Below are positions 9,715 to 19,076 of a DNA stretch of 64,000 bases, piece after piece (position 1 is the stretch's first letter; every line of letters starts with the position of its first letter). Position numbers and translations under genes: made by a program. Location of the stretch: contig NZ_KQ948019.1 of assembly GCF_001513965.1 (NCBI RefSeq), positions 148,008 through 212,007 on the forward strand, in the 5' to 3' direction. The notes under the pieces were generated by a model. That model was not told the origin of the DNA, did no database searches, and saw nothing but the letters and a program-made list of their open reading frames with translations. The stretch comes from Streptomyces cellostaticus (GTDB taxonomy: Bacteria; Actinomycetota; Actinomycetes; Streptomycetales; Streptomycetaceae).

Positions 9715-11146
9715 GCATGAGCGTAGCAGTGTCGGCGAACTGGCAGAACAGCTACGACGGGAACTAGACCGCTACTCACCTGGTGGAAAGCTCCCGTCGA
9801 GCAGGGCGCTGGTCGAACGCTTCCGGGTGAGCCCGGTGACCGTCTCCCGGGCCCTGGCCCAGCTGGCCGCCGAGGGACTGGTGGTCACCCGGCCCGGCGC
9901 CGGCGCCTTCCGCGCACGCCCGCAGGCCGCCGCCACGCCCGCCGGGGACACCTCCTGGCAGGAGGTCGCGCTGAGCGCCGAGGGCGTCACCGATCTCGTA
10001 CCGCGCACGGTGGACGGCTCCGGGGTGACGGTCTCGCTCGCCGCCCCGCCACCGGGCGTGCTGGAGTTCAACGGCGGCTATCCGCACCCCTCGCTCCAAC
10101 CCGAGCGGGCCATGGCCGCGGCCCTCGCCCGGGCCGGGCGGCGCCCCGGCGCCTGGGGGAGGCCGCCGCTGGAGGGGCTCCCCGAGCTGCGGGAGTGGTT
10201 CGCGCGGGGCATCGGCGGGGCCGTCACCGCGGCCGAGGTGCTGATCGCCGCCGGCGGCCAGTCCGCGCTGGCCACAGCCCTGCGGGCGCTCGCCCCGCCC
10301 GGCGCACCGGTCCTCGTGGAGTCGCCCACCTACCCGGGCATGCTGGCCCTCGCCCGCGCGGCCGGCCTGCGCCCGGTCCCGGTGCCGGTCGACCCCGACG
10401 GCGTACGACCCGACCTGCTCGCCGACGCGTTCCGGGCCACCGGCGCCCGGGTCTTCGTCTGCCAGCCCCTGTTCCAGAACCCGACCGGCGCGGTCCTGGC
10501 CCCCGACCGGCGCGCCGAGGTGCTGCGCATCGCCCGGTCGGCGGGGGCGTTCGTCATCGAGGACGACTTCGTACGACGCCTCGTGCACGCGGACGCGGGC
10601 CCGCTGCCCCGGACGCTGGCCGCCGACGACCCCGACGGCGTCGTCGTCCACGTCGGCTCGCTGACCAAGGTGACCTCGCCCAGCTTCCGGGTGGCCGCGC
10701 TGGCCGCGCGCGGGCCCGTGCTGGAACGGCTGCGCACCATTCAGGTCGTGGACAGCTTCTTCGTCCCCCGCCCGCTCCAGGAGGCCGCCCTGGAACTCGT
10801 CGGCTCCCCGGCCTGGCCCCGCCATCTGCGGGCCCTGTCGGCCGAGTTGAAGACCCGCCGCGACGCCATGACGACCGAACTCGCCCTGCACCTGCCCGAA
10901 CTCGCCCTGCCGCACATCCCGTCCGGCGGCTACATCCTCTGGCTCCGCCTCCCCGACGGCGTCGACGAGTCGTCCCTGACCGCCGCCGCCCTGCGCGCCG
11001 GTGTCGCCCTCACTCCGGGCCGCCCCTACTTCAGCGCCGAACCTCCTGCGGGCCACCTCCGGTTGAGCTTCGCGGCGGTGGCGGGGACGGGGGAGATCGC
11101 GGAAGGAGTGCGGCGGTTGCGGACGGCGTGCGAGGAGGTGTTCTGA
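9713..11146 (+). CDS. MocR-type regulator (GntR HTH fused to class-I aminotransferase fold)
   Basis: A 477-residue PLP-dependent regulator. Residues 1-75 form a GntR winged helix (LPSSRALVERFRVSPVTVSRALAQLAAEGLV). The rest is an aminotransferase-like domain: QSALATALRALAPPG, the FQNPTGAVL motif and the PLP-lysine region VGSLTKVTSPSFRVA. MocR proteins sense PLP or amines and usually control a neighbouring gene. The divergent EamA transporter is the obvious target, and the two start codons overlap by two bases, so the promoters must lie inside each other's coding sequence or the mRNAs are leaderless. The open frame extends upstream, but ATG 9713 begins the HTH domain. Confidence 0.9.
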
Positions 11147-11243
11147 GCAGGTGCTCCGAGCAGGTGTTCCAGGGCGGGGCGACGGTGGTCGGTGCAGGTA
11201 AATCCGTTCGACGCCGGTCGTGCCGTCCTGTGAGGATCCCCGC

Positions 11244-11681
11244 ATGAGCGACGCACCCGACCTCCCCGACGGCTACGAGTTCTCCGCCGACACCGACCGT
11301 GTCGACGTCGACCGCGTCCACGGCTGGCTGTCGACCGACGCGTACTGGGCGATCGACCGCCCGCGGGACAAGCACGAGCGGGCGATGGCGTCCTCGATCA
11401 ACTTCGGGGTGTACGCCACCGCCTCGGGCGAGCAGGTGGCGTACGCGCGCGTGGTGACCGACCGCGCGCTCTTCGCCTGGCTCGCCGATGTGTACGTCGA
11501 CCCGTCGGTGCGCGGCAAGGGTGTCGGCACGGCGTTCGTCGGCCGCATCCGGGACCACCTGCGGCCCTTCGGGCTGCGCCGCATGCTGCTGGCCACGGAG
11601 GACGCGCACGGGGTGTACGAGAAGCTGGGCTTCAGGCCGCTGGACCGCCCGGACCAGTGGATGGTGCACCCCTTCGAGTGA
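11244..11681 (+). CDS. GNAT acetyltransferase
   Basis: A 145-residue protein with a complete acetyl-CoA-binding GNAT core. Strand and loop LADVYVDPSVRGKGVGTAFVGRIRDHL holds the R/Q-x-x-G-x-G/A motif (RGKGVG), followed by RRMLLATEDAHGVYEKLGFRPL. Its length and N-terminus resemble small GNATs of broad occurrence. The substrate is unknown. GAGGA around 11231-11235 gives the ATG 11244 a good ribosome-binding site. Confidence 0.88.
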   Translation: MSDAPDLPDGYEFSADTDRVDVDRVHGWLSTDAYWAIDRPRDKHERAMASSINFGVYATASGEQVAYARVVTDRALFAWLADVYVDPSVRGKGVGTAFVGRIRDHLRPFGLRRMLLATEDAHGVYEKLGFRPLDRPDQWMVHPFE

Positions 11682-11754
11682 GCGGGCGCACACCCCGGGT
11701 AACTCACAGGCAACAGCCCTTGACCTGCACACACCCGAGGCCCACCATCACCGC

Positions 11755-12348
11755 ATGCCACTTCGGGTCACGTTCGTCGCGGCCGCGCGCAGTTCCCCGC
11801 TGCTCGCGGAGCGCTTCGAGGACGACCGGCCGCTGGACCAGGCCGGCTGGGACGAGGTGCAGAGCGTCGCCGGGGACCTGCTGCCGCTGGCGGCGGCCGA
11901 GCTGCGCTACTGCTCCCCGACCCCGCGCAGCCGTGCCACCGGCGACGCCCTCGGGTACGCCCCGCTGGTCCAGCTCGCCCTGCGCGACTGCGACATGGGC
12001 CGCTGGCGCGGGCTGACGCTGGGCGAGGCGATGGCCCGCGAACCGGACGCCGTGGACGCCTGGCTCGCCGACCCGCGTGCCACCCCGCACGGCGGCGAGT
12101 CGCTGCTGGCCTTCATCTCCCGGGTCGGCGGCTGGCTCGACACGCGCCCGGTGGGCGACGGCGGCCGGGTCGTCGCCGTCGCCGAGCCCTCCGTGATACG
12201 CGCCGCCCTGGTGTACGTGCTGAAGGCGCCGCCCTCGACCTACTGGAACATCGACGTGCGCCCGCTGTCGACGACCTCGGTGACGGGCCGCTCGGGCCGC
12301 TGGAACCTCCGCCTGGACGGCGTCTTCGCTCAGCACTCGCGCACGTAG
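11755..12348 (+). CDS. Histidine-phosphatase-fold protein lacking both catalytic histidines
   Basis: A 197-residue protein with the layout of the phosphoglycerate-mutase/histidine-phosphatase family: CSPTPRSRATGDALG, then DCDMGRWRGLTLGEA, HGGESLLAFISRVGGWL and RVVAVAEPSVIRAAL. The family signature RHG near the N-terminus is replaced (FVAAARSSP), so the phosphorylated histidine is missing. The second catalytic histidine is glutamate (AEPSVIRA instead of SHGxxIRA). It is therefore probably not a phosphatase; ligand binding or a scaffold role is an inference. Its 3' end overlaps the convergent DUF6314 gene by 19 bp. Confidence 0.82.
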   Translation: MPLRVTFVAAARSSPLLAERFEDDRPLDQAGWDEVQSVAGDLLPLAAAELRYCSPTPRSRATGDALGYAPLVQLALRDCDMGRWRGLTLGEAMAREPDAVDAWLADPRATPHGGESLLAFISRVGGWLDTRPVGDGGRVVAVAEPSVIRAALVYVLKAPPSTYWNIDVRPLSTTSVTGRSGRWNLRLDGVFAQHSRT

Positions 12349-12779
12349 TCGGTGGTGAGCAGCAGGTCCTTCGCCGGTCCGCCGACCCGCCAGACCGTGC
12401 GCCAGTGGTCGGGGTCCGTGACCGTGAACTCACCCCGGTAGAGGTCGGCCGAGCAGGGGTGATCGGCGACGTACCGCCCCGAGCGCAGATCCAGTTCGTG
12501 GAAGGGCCGCCCGTCGGCGAACCGTACGTCCGCCGTGCCCGGCGTGCTCCCCGGCAGGAACCGCAGGGTCCGCGTCGCGGCCCTCGTCACGCCCTGCCAG
12601 GTGAAAGTGCCCGACTCCTCGTGCAGCAGCCCGCCGCCGTCGGGCGGACCGAAGACGGTGACCCCCTCGAAGCGCCCTTCGTCTCCGCTCGCCAGATCGC
12701 GCACGGTCCGCACCACCCGCCAGCGTCCGGCCAGGTGGGCCAGGACGTCGGCCACGGGCCAGAACTCGGCCATCATCAC
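12330..12779 (-). CDS. DUF6314-type protein
   Basis: About 147-149 residues; similar proteins are annotated DUF6314 in actinobacteria. It begins FWPVADVLAHLAGRWRVVRTVRD and has an alternating beta pattern (GGGLLHEESGTFTWQG, ADVRFADGRPFHELDLRSG, DLYRGEFTVTDPDHWRTVW), suggesting a lipocalin-like or calycin barrel. GTG 12779, ATG 12776 and ATG 12773 are in-frame start choices with no clear favourite. It overlaps the end of the histidine-phosphatase-like gene. Function is unknown. Confidence 0.75.
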   Translation of the reverse strand: MMMAEFWPVADVLAHLAGRWRVVRTVRDLASGDEGRFEGVTVFGPPDGGGLLHEESGTFTWQGVTRAATRTLRFLPGSTPGTADVRFADGRPFHELDLRSGRYVADHPCSADLYRGEFTVTDPDHWRTVWRVGGPAKDLLLTTDYVREC

Positions 12780-12797
12780 CCCTGTCTGTCCGCCCCA

Positions 12798-12864
12798 TTG
12801 ACGTGCTCATACCCCTTCCCTATCTTGCCGTTCGAAGTGCTGACCAGAGTCTGATATTTCGAAC
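12798..12864 (+). promoter_or_regulatory. Promoter and TTCGAA operator pair of the arabinofuranosidase gene
   Basis: TTGACG (12798-12803), a 17-bp spacer and TATCTT (12821-12826) form a good housekeeping promoter. Downstream lie GTTCGAA (12830-12836) and TTCGAAC (12858-12864), two inverted halves 27 bp apart. The first overlaps the predicted transcription start, a sensible place for a sugar-responsive repressor. Confidence 0.6.
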
Positions 12865-12886
12865 AATCAAGAGCCGCGGAGTATCC

Positions 12887-15373
12887 ATGTCACGCACCAC
12901 CCGCACCAGGCTGAGACTCGGCCTCACGGCAAGCGCTTTCCTGCTCGCCGCCACCGTCGTCCCGGCCCCCGCCCACGCCGCCGATGTCACCGACTACTCG
13001 ATCACCGTCGATCCCACCGCCCAGGGCGCCAGGATCGACAAGACGATGTACGGCGTCTTCTTCGAGGACATCAACCGCGCGGCCGACGGCGGTCTGTACG
13101 CCGAACTCGTGCAGAACCGGTCCTTCGAGTACTCCACCGACGACAACAAGTCGTACACGCCCCTGACCGCCTGGACGGTCTCCGGTACGGCGCAGGTCGT
13201 GAACGACTCCGGCCGGCTCAACGACCGCAACCGCGACTACCTGTCCCTGGGCGCCGGTTCATCGGTCACCGACTCCGGCTACAACACCGGCATCGCCGTG
13301 CAGGACGGCAAGACGTACGACTTCTCGGTGTGGGCCCGCGCCGGGGCCGGCACCACGCTCACCGTGTCCCTCCAGGACGCCGGCGGCACCCTGGCCACCG
13401 CGCGCCCGATCGCCGTCAAGAAGGGCGGCTGGGCCCGGTACAAGGCCACCTTCACCGCGACCCGCACCAGCACCACGGGCCGGCTCACCGTCGCCTCCTC
13501 GGCCGCCGCCGCGCTCGACATGGTCTCCCTCTTCCCGCGCGACACCTACAAGCACGAGCCGAACGGCCTGCGCAAGGATCTCGCCGAGAAGGTTGCCGCC
13601 CTGCACCCGGGCTTCGTCCGCTTCCCCGGCGGCTGCCTGGTCAACACCGGCTCGATGCAGGACTACAGCGAGGCCTCCGGCTGGCAGCGCAAGCGCTCCT
13701 ACCAGTGGAAGGACACCGTCGGCCCGGTCGAGCAGCGGGCGACCAACTCCAACTTCTGGGGCTACAACCAGTCCTACGGCCTCGGCTACTACGAGTACTT
13801 CCGCCTCGCCGAGGACATCGGCGCGATGCCCCTGCCCGTCGTCCCGGCGCTGGTGACCGGCTGCGGCCAGAACAAAGCCGTCGCCGACGACGCCCTGCTC
13901 GAGCGGCACATCCAGGACACCCTCGACCTCATCGAGTTCGCCAACGGCCCGGCGTCCTCGACCTGGGGCAAGGTGCGCGCCGGGATGGGCCACCCGAAGC
14001 CCTTCCACCTCACCCACATCGAGGTCGGCAACGAGGAGAACCTGCCGAACGAGTTCTTCGCCCGCTTCCAGCAGTTCCGCACGGCCGTCCAGGCGAAGTA
14101 CCCGTACATGCAGGTGATCTCCAACTCCGGCCCGGACGACTCCGGTGCGACCTTCGACACGGCGTGGAAGCTCAACAAGGACGCCAAGGTCGACCTGGTC
14201 GACGAGCACTACTACAACAGCCCGCAGTGGTTCCTGCAGAACAACGACCGCTACGACTCCTACGACCGCAGCGGCCCGAAGGTCTTCCTCGGCGAGTACG
14301 CCTCCCAGGGCAACGCCTTCAAGAACGGCCTCGCCGAGGCGGCCTACATGACCGGCCTGGAGCGCAACGCGGACGTCGTCAAGCTCGCCTCCTACGCGCC
14401 GCTGTTCGCCAACGAGGACTACGTGCAGTGGAGCCCGGACATGGTGTGGTTCAACAACCACGCCTCCTGGAGCTCGGCCAACTACGAGGTCCAGAAGCTG
14501 TTCATGAACAACGTGGGCAGCCGGGTGGTGCCGTCCACGGCCACCACGACCCCGGACGTCAGCGGACCCGTCACCGGCGCCGTCGGCCTGTCCACCTGGG
14601 ACACCAGCGCCGCCTACGACGACGTCAAGGTCACCGCCGCCGACGGGAGCACCCTGCTCAGCGACGACTTCTCCGGTGACGCCTCGAAGTGGACCCACAC
14701 GGGCAGCGGCAGCTGGACCGTCCAGGACGGGCAGTACGTCGAGACGTCCGACACCGCCGAGAACACCATGGTCCAGGCGGGCGACCCGTCCTGGCACGAC
14801 TACGACCTGCAGGTGAAGGCCACCAAGAAGTCCGGCAAGGAGGGCTTCCTCGTCGCCTTCGGCGTCAAGGACACCGGCAACTACTACTGGTGGAACCTGG
14901 GCGGCTGGAACAACACCCAGAGCGCGGTCGAGCAGGCCGTGGACGGCGGAAAGTCCACGCTGATCTCGAAGGCGGGCTCGGTCGAGACCGGCCGGTCCTA
15001 CGACATCGACGTCAAGGTGCGCGGCCGCCAGGTCACGCTCTACCTCGACGGGCAGCAGTGGGGCAGCTTCACCGACGACAAGCCGGCCGAGCCGTTCCGC
15101 CAGGTCGTCACCCGGGACGCGAAGACCGGTGAGCTGATCGTCAAGGTCGTCAACGCCCAGGCCTCGGTGGCCCGTACGGCGATCGACCTGGGCGGCGCGA
15201 AGGTCGCCTCCCGGGCCAGGGTGACCACGCTCGCCGCCGCGCCCGGCGCGGTGAACACCGAGACGTCCACGGCGGTCGCCCCCCAGACGTCCACCTTCGA
15301 CGCGGTCGCGGGGAAGTTCACGTACACCTTCCCGGCGAACTCCGTCACCTTCCTGCGGATCAAGCAGAAGTAG
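12887..15373 (+). CDS. Secreted alpha-L-arabinofuranosidase (GH51-type) with extra carbohydrate-binding region
   Basis: An 828-residue secreted enzyme expected to release arabinose from arabinan or arabinoxylan. A Sec signal (RTRLRLGLTASAFLLAA) ends at PAHAAD, about residue 32. The GH51 core begins YGVFFEDINRAADGGLYAELVQNRSFE. An inserted beta-rich module (about 95-210) resembles a carbohydrate-binding domain. The barrel follows with FPGGCLVN, the acid/base motif HIEVGNEEN and the nucleophile motif KVFLGEYAS. Residues about 575-720 (LLSDDFSGDASKWTHTGSGS to LYLDGQQWG) look like a laminin-G/DUF1080 jelly-roll. The C-terminus matches the arabinofuranosidase C-terminal sandwich. The ATG at 12887 starts the signal peptide. 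Its 3' end overlaps the next convergent gene by 14 bp. Confidence 0.93.
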   Translation: MSRTTRTRLRLGLTASAFLLAATVVPAPAHAADVTDYSITVDPTAQGARIDKTMYGVFFEDINRAADGGLYAELVQNRSFEYSTDDNKSYTPLTAWTVSGTAQVVNDSGRLNDRNRDYLSLGAGSSVTDSGYNTGIAVQDGKTYDFSVWARAGAGTTLTVSLQDAGGTLATARPIAVKKGGWARYKATFTATRTSTTGRLTVASSAAAALDMVSLFPRDTYKHEPNGLRKDLAEKVAALHPGFVRFPGGCLVNTGSMQDYSEASGWQRKRSYQWKDTVGPVEQRATNSNFWGYNQSYGLGYYEYFRLAEDIGAMPLPVVPALVTGCGQNKAVADDALLERHIQDTLDLIEFANGPASSTWGKVRAGMGHPKPFHLTHIEVGNEENLPNEFFARFQQFRTAVQAKYPYMQVISNSGPDDSGATFDTAWKLNKDAKVDLVDEHYYNSPQWFLQNNDRYDSYDRSGPKVFLGEYASQGNAFKNGLAEAAYMTGLERNADVVKLASYAPLFANEDYVQWSPDMVWFNNHASWSSANYEVQKLFMNNVGSRVVPSTATTTPDVSGPVTGAVGLSTWDTSAAYDDVKVTAADGSTLLSDDFSGDASKWTHTGSGSWTVQDGQYVETSDTAENTMVQAGDPSWHDYDLQVKATKKSGKEGFLVAFGVKDTGNYYWWNLGGWNNTQSAVEQAVDGGKSTLISKAGSVETGRSYDIDVKVRGRQVTLYLDGQQWGSFTDDKPAEPFRQVVTRDAKTGELIVKVVNAQASVARTAIDLGGAKVASRARVTTLAAAPGAVNTETSTAVAPQTSTFDAVAGKFTYTFPANSVTFLRIKQK

Positions 15374-15803
15374 GCGCCGGGTCCTCCTGCGCGGGCTGCT
15401 GTCCGAGCGGCAGCAGCCCGCGCTCGGCGAAGACCTTCTTCGCGGCGAAGGTGGCGTTGAGCGCCTTCGGTATGCCGCAGTAGACGGCGGAGTGCAGCAG
15501 CGCCTCCGTGATCTGCTCGGGCGTGAGGCCCACGTTGAGGGCCGCGTTCACATGCACGTCCAGCTGGGCCTCGCAGCCGCCGAGCGCGGTGAGCATGCCC
15601 AGGGTGACCAGCTGGCGGTCGCGCGGGGCGAGGCCGGGCCGGTCGTAGATGTCTCCGAAGGCCCAGGCGACGATCTGGTGCCCCAGCTCGGGGTTGATGT
15701 CGGCGAGCGCGTCGACGACCCGCTGCCCGGCCTCGCCGTCGACCTTCTTCAGAACCTCCAGGCCGTGGGTGAAGCGCTCGTCACGGGTGGTGCTCTCGCT
15801 CAT
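15360..15803 (-). CDS. Carboxymuconolactone decarboxylase family protein
   Basis: A 147-residue all-helical protein of the CMD/AhpD-like superfamily. Characteristic stretches are PELGHQIVAWAFGDIYDRPGL, RDRQLVTLGMLTALGG followed by CEAQLDVHVNAALNVGLT, and ITEALLHSAVYCGIPKALN. Members include 4-carboxymuconolactone decarboxylase and thiol-dependent peroxidase-like proteins. No aromatic-degradation genes are nearby, so the reaction is unassigned. Its ATG overlaps the stop of the MerR gene (ATGA), so the two are translationally coupled and it is the likely effector gene of that regulator. Confidence 0.9.
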   Translation of the reverse strand: MSESTTRDERFTHGLEVLKKVDGEAGQRVVDALADINPELGHQIVAWAFGDIYDRPGLAPRDRQLVTLGMLTALGGCEAQLDVHVNAALNVGLTPEQITEALLHSAVYCGIPKALNATFAAKKVFAERGLLPLGQQPAQEDPAPTSA

Positions 15804-16225
15804 GTCGTCTCGTCCGTTCCCTGCTGCCGTTCGTCCAGCAGCTGTTCGTAGTGATCGATCTTGTCGTCCAGCGCGGTCGCGTTGCGCCTGAGCGCCCGGA
15901 TGCGGTCGGCCAGTCCGGCGCGGTGCTCGCGGAGCATCGCCAGCCGGTCGGCGACCGTCGCATCCCCCTCGGACCGCAGCCGCGCGAAGTGCTGCATGTC
16001 CGCGATCGACATGCCGGTCTCGCGCAGCCGCAGCAGGAACTCCAGCCAGGCCAGGTCCGCCGTCTGGTAGCGGCGCTGGTTGCCGGTGGTCCGGCCGATC
16101 CGCTCGATCAGGCCGGCCTTCTCGTAGTAGCGCAGCGTGTCGTGCGTCAGGCCGGTGCGCTCGGCCACCTGGGCGATGGTCAACGAGGGCTCCGGGTCCT
16201 GCGGGAGGGGCTGTCCGCTGGTCAT
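15800..16225 (-). CDS. MerR-family regulator
   Basis: A 141-residue regulator. The N-terminal winged helix has the MerR hallmark TIAQVAERTGLTHDTLRYYEKAGLI. A dimerisation coiled coil follows (about 80-135). No metal-binding cysteines are present, which fits small-molecule MerR proteins acting on oxidoreductase or CMD-type genes. ATG 16225 sits about 8 nt after a -10 hexamer, so the transcript may be leaderless. It is co-transcribed with the downstream CMD gene by a 4-bp overlap and very likely controls its own promoter. Confidence 0.92.
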   Translation of the reverse strand: MTSGQPLPQDPEPSLTIAQVAERTGLTHDTLRYYEKAGLIERIGRTTGNQRRYQTADLAWLEFLLRLRETGMSIADMQHFARLRSEGDATVADRLAMLREHRAGLADRIRALRRNATALDDKIDHYEQLLDERQQGTDETT

Positions 16226-16232
16226 GACAAGA

Positions 16233-16263
16233 ACGATAGAACCTGGAGTGCGCTCCAGGTCAA
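16233..16263 (-). promoter_or_regulatory. MerR-type promoter with long spacer and palindromic operator
   Basis: On the minus strand TTGACC (16263-16258) and TATCGT (16238-16233) are separated by 19 bp, the over-long spacer typical of MerR-activated promoters. A perfect 8-4-8 inverted repeat, ACCTGGAG / CTCCAGGT (16241-16260), fills the spacer. Confidence 0.82.
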
Positions 16264-16496
16264 GCGCTGCTCGCTTCACCTTGAAAACACCTTTTGGAAA
16301 GCATTCGTTTTCCTGGCCGTCATGAAATTCACACGGTGTTTCCCGTATTCGGAAGAAGTCGCCCCACTTTTTGGTGAGCGCACAACCAACAGGAAACGGG
16401 TCCCGTCTAAGACGGCGAATCCATAAGGCATACATTCCGTGGGGGACCGCCGGAAATGCAGGGCAACGCGCGGCGACCCCCGGACAGGAACAGGGT

Positions 16497-19055
16497 GTGA
16501 AAGCGATATCCCAGCCGAGGCGGGCCGCCGCCCTGCTCGCCGCGGCCGTCACGATCACGGCGTTCTGCGCCGCCGACACCCTCGCCCGCAGCTACCCCTT
16601 CGGCCCCCGCACCCGCAGCGTCAACGACCTGGGCAATCAGTACGTCCCCTTCCACGCCCACCTGTGGGACCTGCTGCACGGCAGGACCGACGGCGGCCTC
16701 CTCGTCAACTGGCAGTCCGGCTACGGCTCCAGCTTCCTGCCCGACCTCGGCACCTACCTCGGCAGCCCGTTCGCGCTGCTCGTGGCCGTCTTCCCACGGG
16801 ACGAGATCGACCTCGCGGTGTATGTGATCACCGTCCTGAAGACCGCCTTTGCCGCGGCCGCCATGGCCTGGCTGCTGCTCACCCTGCGGCCCGGGCGCTG
16901 GTGGGCCGCAGGTCTGCTCGGCGCCTCCTACGCCCTGTGCGGCTGGAGCGTGGCCGACGCCTCCTACAACCCGATGTGGCTGGACGGCCTCATCGCCCTG
17001 CCCCTGCTCTGTCTGGTCGGCGAATGGGCCCTCGCCGGACGCCGCCGCCACCTCGGCGTCCTGGTCGTGGCCCTCGCCTGGACCGCCAACTTCTACACCG
17101 CCTACATGGCCACCCTGGGCGCCGGCCTGGTCCTGCTGCTCCGGCTGCTGCTGGCGGACCTGCCCCGTCGGCGGGCACGCGCGGCGGCCGGCCGTGCCGC
17201 GCTCACCGTCGCCCTCGGCATGGGTCTGGCCGCCCCGCTGGTGACGGTCGTCTACTTCGGCACCAGGCACGCCTACCCGGGCCGCGTCCGCCAGTTCGCC
17301 CCGGTGGCGAGCGAGGACCTGCTGGCCCGGCTGCTGCCGACGACGTACGGCTTCGGCTCCCCGGCCGTCTACGTGGGCATCACGGCCCTGCTGCTTGCCC
17401 TCGCCCTGCCGTTCCACCGCGCGGTCCCCGCCCGGGTGCGCACCGGCTGGACGCTCCTCGTCCTCGCGGTGACCCTGTCCCTGCAGTGGGCGCCCACCCA
17501 CCTGGTCTGGCACGCCTTCGCCACCCCGCAGGGCAGTTCCTACCGCCAGACGTTCGTGCTGTGCGGGCTGCTGGTGATCGCCGCCTGGCACTCGCTGTCG
17601 TACGGCCCGCCCGACCGGCGCGCGCTCGCGGCGGCGGCCGGGCTCCTTGCCCTGCTTACCCTCGTGGCGAGCCGCAGCGACCTGGTGCGGCTCTCTACCT
17701 GGCCGGTGCTGCTGCTCGCCACCGCGGGCGCGCTCGGCGGACTCGCGCTGCTGGGCCGCGCCGACGCCGGCCGGCGCACCCGGCTGGCCGGCCTGGCCGT
17801 CGTACTCCTCCTCGCAGCGCAGCTCGGCGAGACGGCCGCCACCTCCGCCGTGGCCACCCGGCTGCGCCTGGCGCACCTGGACGACTACGCGCCCTGGGGC
17901 GAGCGGCAGCAGCGGCAGGCGGCGGCGATCGCCGAGGCCGACGGCTGGCCCCGGTACCGCACCGACCCCGGACGCGAGCAGACCGTCGGCAACGACCCGA
18001 TGCTGGTGGGCGGCCAGGGCGCCCAGTACTACAGCAGCCTGACCTCCGACGTCCTCAGCCGTACGCTCACCGCGCTCGGCGGCGGCTCGACCTCGCGCGG
18101 CCGCAGCGTGCAGAGCCTCGACAACGCCGTCACCGACGTCATCTTCTCCGTCGGCGCCCGGGTGCACTCCCCGCCGGATCCGCACCAGAAGCACGTGACC
18201 CGGGCCGGCGGTCCGGTGACCGTGTCCCGGCAGGACGTGCCGCCCCTGGTGACCGTACGGACCGCGCCCGACCGGGCCGCCTTCGGGCCCTCGCCGTACC
18301 GCAACCAGGAAATGCTGCTCGGCAGCCGCGTCTACACCGTGCCCCGCGTCGCCGTGCACGACGACACCGGAAAGCCGGTGCGGGGCGGTCGGGTCGGCTC
18401 CCGGAACGCCGTCACCCGGCCGACGGTCACGGCCCGCTGCCCGGCCGGGAGCCAGGTATACCTGTGGGCCCCGGACTTCTCGGGCACCGCCCGGCTCGAC
18501 GGTGCCGATACCACCGCGCGCTTCCGGTTCGCGTACCCGCGCAACCGCGCTGCCATGGCGCCCCTCGGCCCGGCCGCGGCATCCGGGCGGCTGCGCATCG
18601 CGCTGTCCCCGGACCGCCCCGGCCGCATCCCGGGCGGCGCGGTCGGCTGCCTGGACACCGCACGCCTGCGGACCGCGGCCGCTCACCTCACGGCCACCGG
18701 CGCCACCCACGTCACCGTCTCCGACGGCACCCTCCGGGCCGAACTGCCCGCCGGCAGCAAGGGGACCGCCGTCGTCGCCGCGCCCCGGATCGCCGGCTGG
18801 CGGTGCGCGACGGACGGCGCCCCGGAGCGGCCCGCGGGGGAGTACCACGGGCTGATCGCCGTCCCCCTCAACGCCCACCCGACCTCGCTGACCTGCACCT
18901 TCCACCCACCCGGCCTGCGGCTGGGCACGGCCGTCGGGGGCGTTTCGCTTCTCACGCTCGCCCTGCTCGGCACCCTCGGCGCCGTCCGCCGCCGACGTGC
19001 CTCGGCACCGTCCACGACCACACCAGCGCGCGAGCGCGTGACCACTGCCCTCTGA
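16497..19055 (+). CDS. YfhO-family membrane glycosyltransferase-like protein
   Basis: An 852-residue polytopic protein of the YfhO family. About a dozen transmembrane helices occupy residues 10-480, and a large extracytoplasmic C-terminal part ends with one more helix near 810-830. The first periplasmic loop holds the conserved acidic motif NDLGNQYVPFHAHLWDLLHG, typical of GT-C enzymes. Characterised YfhO proteins add sugars to lipoteichoic or wall teichoic acid using polyprenyl-phosphate sugar donors. The next two genes encode a GT2 and a GtrA protein, which would supply and flip that donor. GTG 16497 is preferred, with AGGAACAGGG just before it. Confidence 0.86.
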   Translation: MKAISQPRRAAALLAAAVTITAFCAADTLARSYPFGPRTRSVNDLGNQYVPFHAHLWDLLHGRTDGGLLVNWQSGYGSSFLPDLGTYLGSPFALLVAVFPRDEIDLAVYVITVLKTAFAAAAMAWLLLTLRPGRWWAAGLLGASYALCGWSVADASYNPMWLDGLIALPLLCLVGEWALAGRRRHLGVLVVALAWTANFYTAYMATLGAGLVLLLRLLLADLPRRRARAAAGRAALTVALGMGLAAPLVTVVYFGTRHAYPGRVRQFAPVASEDLLARLLPTTYGFGSPAVYVGITALLLALALPFHRAVPARVRTGWTLLVLAVTLSLQWAPTHLVWHAFATPQGSSYRQTFVLCGLLVIAAWHSLSYGPPDRRALAAAAGLLALLTLVASRSDLVRLSTWPVLLLATAGALGGLALLGRADAGRRTRLAGLAVVLLLAAQLGETAATSAVATRLRLAHLDDYAPWGERQQRQAAAIAEADGWPRYRTDPGREQTVGNDPMLVGGQGAQYYSSLTSDVLSRTLTALGGGSTSRGRSVQSLDNAVTDVIFSVGARVHSPPDPHQKHVTRAGGPVTVSRQDVPPLVTVRTAPDRAAFGPSPYRNQEMLLGSRVYTVPRVAVHDDTGKPVRGGRVGSRNAVTRPTVTARCPAGSQVYLWAPDFSGTARLDGADTTARFRFAYPRNRAAMAPLGPAAASGRLRIALSPDRPGRIPGGAVGCLDTARLRTAAAHLTATGATHVTVSDGTLRAELPAGSKGTAVVAAPRIAGWRCATDGAPERPAGEYHGLIAVPLNAHPTSLTCTFHPPGLRLGTAVGGVSLLTLALLGTLGAVRRRRASAPSTTTPARERVTTAL

Positions 19056-19076
19056 CGCGCCCCTGGGGGGATCGCC

